Shown here one piece after another: positions 13,238 to 17,804 of a stretch of DNA of 17,804 nucleotides. The notes below the pieces were generated by a model. It did no database searches, was not told the origin of the DNA, and saw nothing but the letters and a program-made list of their open reading frames with translations. Position numbers and translations under genes: made by a program. The stretch is from Elusimicrobiota bacterium (GTDB taxonomy: Bacteria > Elusimicrobiota > Elusimicrobia > JACQJN01): contig JACQJM010000199.1 of assembly GCA_016205045.1 (NCBI GenBank), positions 1 to 17,804 of the forward strand, given 5' to 3'. Within the stretch, counting starts at the first letter, position 1. Each line of letters starts with the position of its first letter.

Positions 13238-15445
13238 CTAGATTTTAGCTCGGGTCAACCGCAGAGAATTCAAAACGACCGACAAGGAACTCAAAGCCAT
13301 GGCCATCCCCGCAAACTGAGGAGAAAGAAGCCATCCCTTCCAAGGGTAGAAAAGACCCGCAGCCAAAGGGATTAGAAATAAATTATAGATAAAAGCCCAA
13401 AAGAGATTCTGCATGATCACGTGTCTTATTTTGTGGCTGAATTGGATGGCTTTGAAAATAGTTTTTAAATCAGGTCTCATCAGAGTAATATCGGCCGCAT
13501 CCATCGCCACATCCGTTCCCGAAGCCAAGGCGATCCCCACATCGGCCTTGGAAAGAGCCGGAGCATCGTTGAAACCATCCCCCACCATTGCCACCCGTCT
13601 TCCCAACTCCTGAAAATGCGCCACCAGCTTGGCTTTATCCTGGGGCATCACCTCCGCGAAGAATTGCTCTATTCCCACTTCTCGAGCCACCTTCTCCACG
13701 GAAGAGGATCGGTCTCCAGAAACCAACACCACATGAAGCCTCATCTGTTTTAATCCTCGCACCGCTTCCAAAGCGGTGGGCCTCAATGTATCCGCAATAG
13801 TGATAGCCCCGAAAAACTTACCATTCACCGCCACCCCCAGCACAGAATCCGCTTCCATCCGCACCGCCGTCTTAAAAGATTCCTTGATCTGAACCCCATT
13901 CTTTTCCAGCCAAGATAGCCTCCCAGAAAGTATCTCTTGAGAACGGGACCCTCCTTTGGGATCATTCACGACAACCTTCACCCCTTCTCCCGGAAAGACC
14001 TCCAGGGAGTCGGGGCGGTGGGCCTGCAATCCTTTCTTTTCGGCATAGCGGCGAACCGCCAAAGCCAGAGGATGTTCGGATTCCGTTTCAGCCACCAGCG
14101 CCATCTTCAACACATCTTCCCGGCTATTCCCCACCGGGATCACCTGAACCACCTCCGGAACCCCCTGAGTCAGCGTTCCGGTTTTGTCCAAAACAATCAC
14201 GTTCAATTGGTTAACCCTTTCTAAAACCTCGGCATTTTTGATTAAGATCCCCGCCTCCGCGGCTCTTCCCAAACCCGCAATCAAAGCGATGGGCGTGGCC
14301 AAGCCTAAGGCACACGGGCACGCCACCGCGAAAACAGAAATCATCACCGTCAAAGCATAACTCAAACGAGGAGAGGGGCCCAACGTCAACCACAAAAGAG
14401 CGGAAACCAACCCTACCACCAGAACCACGGGAACAAAAATAGCGGAGATTCGATCCACTTTATTTTGGATAGGGGCTTTGGTGGATTGTGCCTCCCTGAC
14501 TGCCTCCACGATTTTGGCCAGGCGCATATCCTCTCCCACCTGAAGCGCCTCAATTTCCAAAGAACCTGTTCGGTTCATGGTGGCTCCAAACACATGGCTC
14601 TTAGGAGATTTATCCACCGGCATTCCTTCTCCGGTCAGCAAGGACTCATCCACGGAAGAGTTTCCTTTAAGCACCACCCCATCCACGGGAATCTGTTCTC
14701 CGGGACGCACTAAAATGTAATCTCCGGTCAGGATTTCTTCCGACAGAATAGTTTGCTCCTTCCCCCCCCTAACAACTCGAGCTGTTTTGGGACTCAATTT
14801 CATGAGTTTCTGCACGGCTTGTCCCGTATGAGTGCGGGATCTCAGCTCCAGATATTTCCCCAAATTAATAAAGGTGATCAACATGCCCACTTCCTCCCAA
14901 CGAGGAAACCGGGAAGCGGCAGGTATTTTTTCAGGGAAAAAGAGAATGGCACAGCTAAAAAAATAGGCCGAGAACGTGCTTAAAGACACCAGAGCATTCA
15001 TGTCCAAAGAACCGTGGCGCAATCCTCTCAAAAATCCTTTATGGAAGTGAGCCCCGCACCAAAATTGAATGAACGAGGCGAAGAAAAAGAGCGTGTAGGG
15101 AGACAGGGAGAGCGATTTTGCAAAAGCAATCAGGAGCGTCAAACCCGCCGCTATCCAAAAACGATTTCTCAACATCTCCCTTTCCTGGTTTAAGCTCAAC
15201 AAAGTCATCCCTTCAGCCGTTCCTCGAGAAGAGGAAATTCCCAAAACCCTATACCCTAAAGACTCTATGGTCCGACTGATGTCCTGCGGGATCAAAGAGC
15301 CTTCACGATAAACGATGGAAGCGGTATGCGTGGGCAGATGGGCTTGAACCTTTTCCACACCCGGGAGATTTTTTAAAGCGGTTTCGATTTTGGCCACACA
15401 CGAGGCGCAGTGGATTCCCTCAATGGAAACGATCATCTTGCTCAT
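13238..15445 (-). CDS. copA: Copper-exporting P1B-type ATPase
   Basis: 735 aa inner-membrane pump that expels Cu(I) using ATP. One N-terminal heavy-metal-associated domain (1-68) has GIHCASC (C13, C16). Eight membrane segments fit the hydrophobic stretches, with the transport motif CPC (376-378) in AVACPCALGLA. Soluble-domain motifs: TGE at 271-273, DKTGT at 420-424 (D420 phosphorylated), HP at 458-459, and GDGFNDAP (622-629). The last segments keep YN (687-688) and MALSS (716-720), the residues of the copper-type (P1B-1) subgroup. Its start overlaps the stop of the metallopeptidase gene by 4 nt (ATGA), so the two are translationally coupled. No copper-sensing regulator is seen in the window. 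Confidence 0.96.
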   Translation of the reverse strand: MSKMIVSIEGIHCASCVAKIETALKNLPGVEKVQAHLPTHTASIVYREGSLIPQDISRTIESLGYRVLGISSSRGTAEGMTLLSLNQEREMLRNRFWIAAGLTLLIAFAKSLSLSPYTLFFFASFIQFWCGAHFHKGFLRGLRHGSLDMNALVSLSTFSAYFFSCAILFFPEKIPAASRFPRWEEVGMLITFINLGKYLELRSRTHTGQAVQKLMKLSPKTARVVRGGKEQTILSEEILTGDYILVRPGEQIPVDGVVLKGNSSVDESLLTGEGMPVDKSPKSHVFGATMNRTGSLEIEALQVGEDMRLAKIVEAVREAQSTKAPIQNKVDRISAIFVPVVLVVGLVSALLWLTLGPSPRLSYALTVMISVFAVACPCALGLATPIALIAGLGRAAEAGILIKNAEVLERVNQLNVIVLDKTGTLTQGVPEVVQVIPVGNSREDVLKMALVAETESEHPLALAVRRYAEKKGLQAHRPDSLEVFPGEGVKVVVNDPKGGSRSQEILSGRLSWLEKNGVQIKESFKTAVRMEADSVLGVAVNGKFFGAITIADTLRPTALEAVRGLKQMRLHVVLVSGDRSSSVEKVAREVGIEQFFAEVMPQDKAKLVAHFQELGRRVAMVGDGFNDAPALSKADVGIALASGTDVAMDAADITLMRPDLKTIFKAIQFSHKIRHVIMQNLFWAFIYNLFLIPLAAGLFYPWKGWLLSPQFAGMAMALSSLSVVLNSLRLTRAKI

Positions 15446-16308
15446 AAACCCTTAGACAACAGCCAACTTTTCTCTAAAGCACCAATGTCCGACCAAAGGC
15501 CGGGGAAACCCAAGCTCAACGCTTGGTTGAATGATTCCCCCGATCTCAACTGATTTAAGAAAATGGAAAAACCCAGGCGTCCTCCCTGCTCCACCATAAA
15601 CTGAACCACTTCTTTCACTTGATGATACCATTGACCCACCAACCTTTCCCTCTCTGTCGCGGGCACCAAATTCACCATCTGGCTGAATGGAATGGGCACC
15701 AAATTATCCGAGAGGGAATGAGAGGTACCCGCTTGATATTCCTCATACATAGCCAGACCCTCATTGAGCCAACGCAAATTCTGGGATGTATTTCCCATAA
15801 ACTCATAAAAAATTAGATGGGTCATTTCGTGAGCTAAAGTTCCATTGAGGTAAGGACTTTCGAAGCTATAGATAGCATTTCCCACCGCCACGCCTCCCGA
15901 CCACTCGGCCTGACCCGTTTTCTTGAGATACTCTTCTCGATTCGAATAGACAGTAATGCCATAAAGACCCCGGGGAATAAAAGAGTAGAGACCGGTATCC
16001 TGCATGATGCGATTATAATCTTCTTCTACGGCGCGGGAAATCGCCCTGGCTTTCTCGGCCCCGTACGCTTTCACTTTAAAATGAAGACTCTGTTCCTCAT
16101 AAGCTCCGGGGTCAAGGTCCTGGAAGGAAGTTTGAGTGATTTTTTGGGAAGTTTCGGAAGGTATCTGATCGGGAGTCAGAGTGACACAACCCATAAAGAG
16201 TGTAGAAGGTAGCAGGTAGTAGGTAGTAAGTAGTGGGCAGGAAACAGTAAACAGAATGCACTTCTTCAACACTGACCACTGACCACTGACCACTTTTCTG
16301 ATCATCAC
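15442..16308 (-). CDS. Lipoprotein with gluzincin-type metallopeptidase domain
   Basis: 288 aa. A lipobox LFMGC at about 38-42 points to a lipoprotein anchored in a membrane. The catalytic motif is HEMTH (HExxH) in GTLAHEMTHLIFYE, with the third zinc ligand in WLNEGLAMYEE, as in the peptidase MA superfamily. The C-terminal part is helical without known motifs. Residues 7-37 come from low-complexity repeat DNA (VVSGQWSVL, LLTTYYLLP), so the present signal sequence is repeat-derived. The start is GTG or the ATG next to it (16308/16305); a -10-like TAATAT lies 7 nt upstream. It overlaps copA by 4 nt, which suggests a role linked to copper export or to membrane protein maintenance; that link is inference. 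Substrate unknown. Confidence 0.85.
   Translation of the reverse strand: MMIRKVVSGQWSVLKKCILFTVSCPLLTTYYLLPSTLFMGCVTLTPDQIPSETSQKITQTSFQDLDPGAYEEQSLHFKVKAYGAEKARAISRAVEEDYNRIMQDTGLYSFIPRGLYGITVYSNREEYLKKTGQAEWSGGVAVGNAIYSFESPYLNGTLAHEMTHLIFYEFMGNTSQNLRWLNEGLAMYEEYQAGTSHSLSDNLVPIPFSQMVNLVPATERERLVGQWYHQVKEVVQFMVEQGGRLGFSIFLNQLRSGESFNQALSLGFPGLWSDIGALEKSWLLSKGL
16205..16293. repeat. Low-complexity repeats inside the metallopeptidase leader
   Basis: Two tracts: imperfect repeats of GGTAGTA/AGTAG type at about 16208-16237, and three exact 7-bp units TGACCAC at 16273-16293. Both are read through in frame by the metallopeptidase gene on the minus strand and encode the bulk of its hydrophobic leader. 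Confidence 0.75.
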
Positions 16309-16327
16309 TGTCTCTATATTACCAAAA

Positions 16328-16336
16328 TGTTAGAAT
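16328..16336 (+). promoter_or_regulatory. Extended -10 element for the RlmD-like gene
   Basis: TGTTAGAAT (16328-16336) matches the extended -10 form TGnTAnnnT. The ATG lies 9 nt after it, so the leader would be absent or a few bases long. No Shine-Dalgarno sequence is present. The divergent metallopeptidase promoter occupies the same 40-bp gap. Confidence 0.4.
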
Positions 16337-16345
16337 AACCGCATT

Positions 16346-17804
16346 ATGAGAGTCACCGTCGATAGAATCGCTCCTGAAGGCCAAGCGATCGCCCATTCAA
16401 AAGGGTCCAACAAGGTTATTTTCCTTCCTTATGGCAATCCCGGAGACGAAGCGGAAGTTCGCATCCTGGAGGAAAGAAAAGGATACGCCACCGCGGAAAT
16501 TATTTCTCTGATCAAACCGGGACCGGGACGCATTGACCCACCGTGTCCGCACCACTTTAAGATAAGGGATGAGGGAAGAGGGATGAGGGATGAGTCAAAG
16601 AATATCTCCCCATCTCATAACTCATATCTCATATCTCATATACCACAAACCATCTCCGGCGGTTTGTGGTGCGGCGGCTGCGATTGGCAGCACCTCCAAT
16701 ACCCTCGACAACTGGAACTCAAAAAAAATCTGGTCCAAGACGCTTTAGAACGCATAGGAAAAATAAAAAATCCACCTCTCCTCGATCCCATTCCTTCCCC
16801 AGAACCCTGGCGGTACCGAAATAAGGTGCAGGTCCCTTTCGGAATGGGTCGAGGGAAAAGTCTGACACCCTCCGCAGAGCTTCGGGTACCAACCGGGGCT
16901 CCAGAGGAGCCCAGCGTGTTGGTGGGTTTTTATCATCCCGGGACTCATCGGATCGTGAATTTTGAGGACTGCTTGGTGCAGCCCGAACTGTCGGTTCAGA
17001 TCGTTCAAAAGGTAAAGCAGATCGCTCAGAAATATCGCTGGCAGCCCTATAATGAAGATGCCCAATCGGGATGGCTTAGACATCTTTTTATCCGGACCAA
17101 TGAGAAAAAAGAAGCCTTGGTCGCTTTTGTAACGCGGAGCCCAAATTTTCCTCATTCCAAAGAAGCTATTCAGGATCTCACCCAAACATTCCCCTCTATT
17201 ATAAGCTTTTTTCAAAACATACAACCTCTTAAGACCTCCGTGATTCTGGGTCCTCGTTGGATCAAGCTCTGGGGAAGAGATCACATGGAGGAGCGGATCG
17301 GGAACCTTCACCTTTCCGTTTCTCCCGAGGCTTTTTTGCAGGTGAATACCAAGGCGACGGAAAAACTTTACCAGCAAGTGGAGGAATTTCTGAAATACGG
17401 AAAGTCCATCCCTCGAAATGTGCTGGATCTCTATTGCGGGGTGGGAACCATTTCTTTATGGGTTTCTCCCCTGGTTCAGCAGGTGGTGGGGATCGAAGAA
17501 AATAGGGAAGCCGTTCAGGATGCGTATCAGAACGCGCGGCTCAATAGGGTTCGCAATGTCCACTTTCTCGCAGGAAAAGTCGAATACACTCTGCCCAAAC
17601 TAGACTTTCCCTCGGATGCCGTGATTCTAGACCCTCCTCGACAGGGATGTCAACCAGAAGTATTGAAAAAAATCATAAAGCTCGAAGCGCGAAAAGTTGT
17701 CTACGTTTCCTGTAATCCTGCGACGTTTGCCCGAGATGTCCTAGTACTTGGCCAAGGTGGATTCCGATTGATTCAAGTCCAACCTGTGGACTTATTCCCT
17801 CAAA
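16346..17804 (+). CDS. rlmD: TrmA/RlmD-family RNA (uracil-5-)-methyltransferase, 3' end beyond the window
   Basis: The frame from ATG at 16346 stays open for 486 codons to the window edge. It opens with a short TRAM-like strand region (MRVTVDRIAPEGQAIAHSKG). The [4Fe-4S] ligands are C67 (PPCPHHF), C109 and C112 (WCGGCDWQHLQY), and C209 (FEDCLVQ). The SAM-binding core is NVLDLYCGVGTISLW (C364) and GIEENREAVQDAYQNARLN. The catalytic nucleophile C456 is in VSCNPATFARD, and DPPRQG precedes it. It methylates C5 of a uridine in 23S rRNA or tRNA; the target cannot be fixed here. Repeat DNA inserted at codons 72-107 widens the usual C-x5-C spacing to C-x41-C, and a second extra stretch lies at about 168-190. 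The final Glu-containing motif should lie just past the window. Confidence 0.9.
   Translation, partial: MRVTVDRIAPEGQAIAHSKGSNKVIFLPYGNPGDEAEVRILEERKGYATAEIISLIKPGPGRIDPPCPHHFKIRDEGRGMRDESKNISPSHNSYLISHIPQTISGGLWCGGCDWQHLQYPRQLELKKNLVQDALERIGKIKNPPLLDPIPSPEPWRYRNKVQVPFGMGRGKSLTPSAELRVPTGAPEEPSVLVGFYHPGTHRIVNFEDCLVQPELSVQIVQKVKQIAQKYRWQPYNEDAQSGWLRHLFIRTNEKKEALVAFVTRSPNFPHSKEAIQDLTQTFPSIISFFQNIQPLKTSVILGPRWIKLWGRDHMEERIGNLHLSVSPEAFLQVNTKATEKLYQQVEEFLKYGKSIPRNVLDLYCGVGTISLWVSPLVQQVVGIEENREAVQDAYQNARLNRVRNVHFLAGKVEYTLPKLDFPSDAVILDPPRQGCQPEVLKKIIKLEARKVVYVSCNPATFARDVLVLGQGGFRLIQVQPVDLFPQ
16556..16670. repeat. In-frame repeat insertion splitting the Fe-S motif of the RlmD-like gene
   Basis: Between the first and second cluster cysteines lie GGATGAG-type units (about 16567-16597), CTCATA-type units (about 16614-16640) that partly complement them, and a perfect hairpin ACCACAAACC/GGTTTGTGGT with a 9-nt loop (16642-16670). 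Flanking 9-mers CCGCACCAC (16547-16555) and GTGGTGCGG (16666-16674) are inverted copies. No stop codon occurs in the gene's frame across the block. The added length is about 36 codons relative to the family's C-x5-C spacing. Confidence 0.7.

Noticed and set aside
16273..16293. TGACCAC units as regulator binding sites
   Set aside because: They are exact tandem copies inside a translated leader, better explained by low-complexity DNA.
16745..17377. A 210-codon minus-strand open frame
   Set aside because: It is antisense to the RlmD-like gene, whose motifs are unmistakable in the plus frame. Its own translation has no recognisable domain.

Overview
The window reads as chromosomal DNA of a Gram-negative, probably anaerobic bacterium from a poorly sampled lineage. 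The secreted proteins carry Sec signal peptides, one protein has a lipobox, central metabolism includes a ferredoxin-dependent 2-oxoacid oxidoreductase, and three gene starts look leaderless. Omnitrophota-like or another candidate phylum is only a guess. Coding density is moderate, and gaps between genes are rich in palindromes and low-complexity repeats.

Layout: 1-112 holds a composite palindromic repeat. thrS (2199-334, minus) has a leaderless-type promoter and a terminator. A secreted protein with a degenerate methyltransferase-like domain lies at 2352-3767 (plus). A hairpin cluster (3808-3976) follows, then an accessory block all on the minus strand (6059-4009): hicB, a frameshifted hicA, a DUF5678-like gene overlapping a retropepsin-like aspartic protease gene, a truncated GIY-YIG nuclease, other gene debris, tRNA-Val(GAC), and a broken copy of the 3' part of that tRNA interrupted by a 30-bp palindrome. 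Next come a secreted pyroglutamyl-peptidase-like protein whose catalytic Cys is Ser (6272-7807, plus), korA-korB (10503-7822, minus) and a secreted HAD-phosphatase-like protein (10645-12225, plus). A second copy of the composite palindromic repeat (12228-12456) precedes queF-phhB (13154-12456, minus). A lipoprotein metallopeptidase gene overlaps copA (16308-13238, minus). A TrmA/RlmD-type RNA methyltransferase gene (16346 onward, plus) runs off the window.

The recurring theme is repeat DNA that has entered coding sequence without breaking the frame. There is a 105-bp insert flanked by 9-bp direct repeats in the thrS tail, a roughly 108-bp insert that splits the Fe-S cysteine motif of the RlmD-like enzyme, low-complexity repeats that encode the leader of the metallopeptidase, and a hairpin that encodes the last residues of QueF. 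The same kind of palindrome also sits in a tRNA T-loop copy.

Housekeeping functions covered are translation (thrS, tRNA-Val), RNA modification (queF for queuosine, rlmD-like), ferredoxin-linked carbon metabolism (korAB), pterin recycling (phhB) and copper export (copA). All calls come from reading the sequence; no database search was run.
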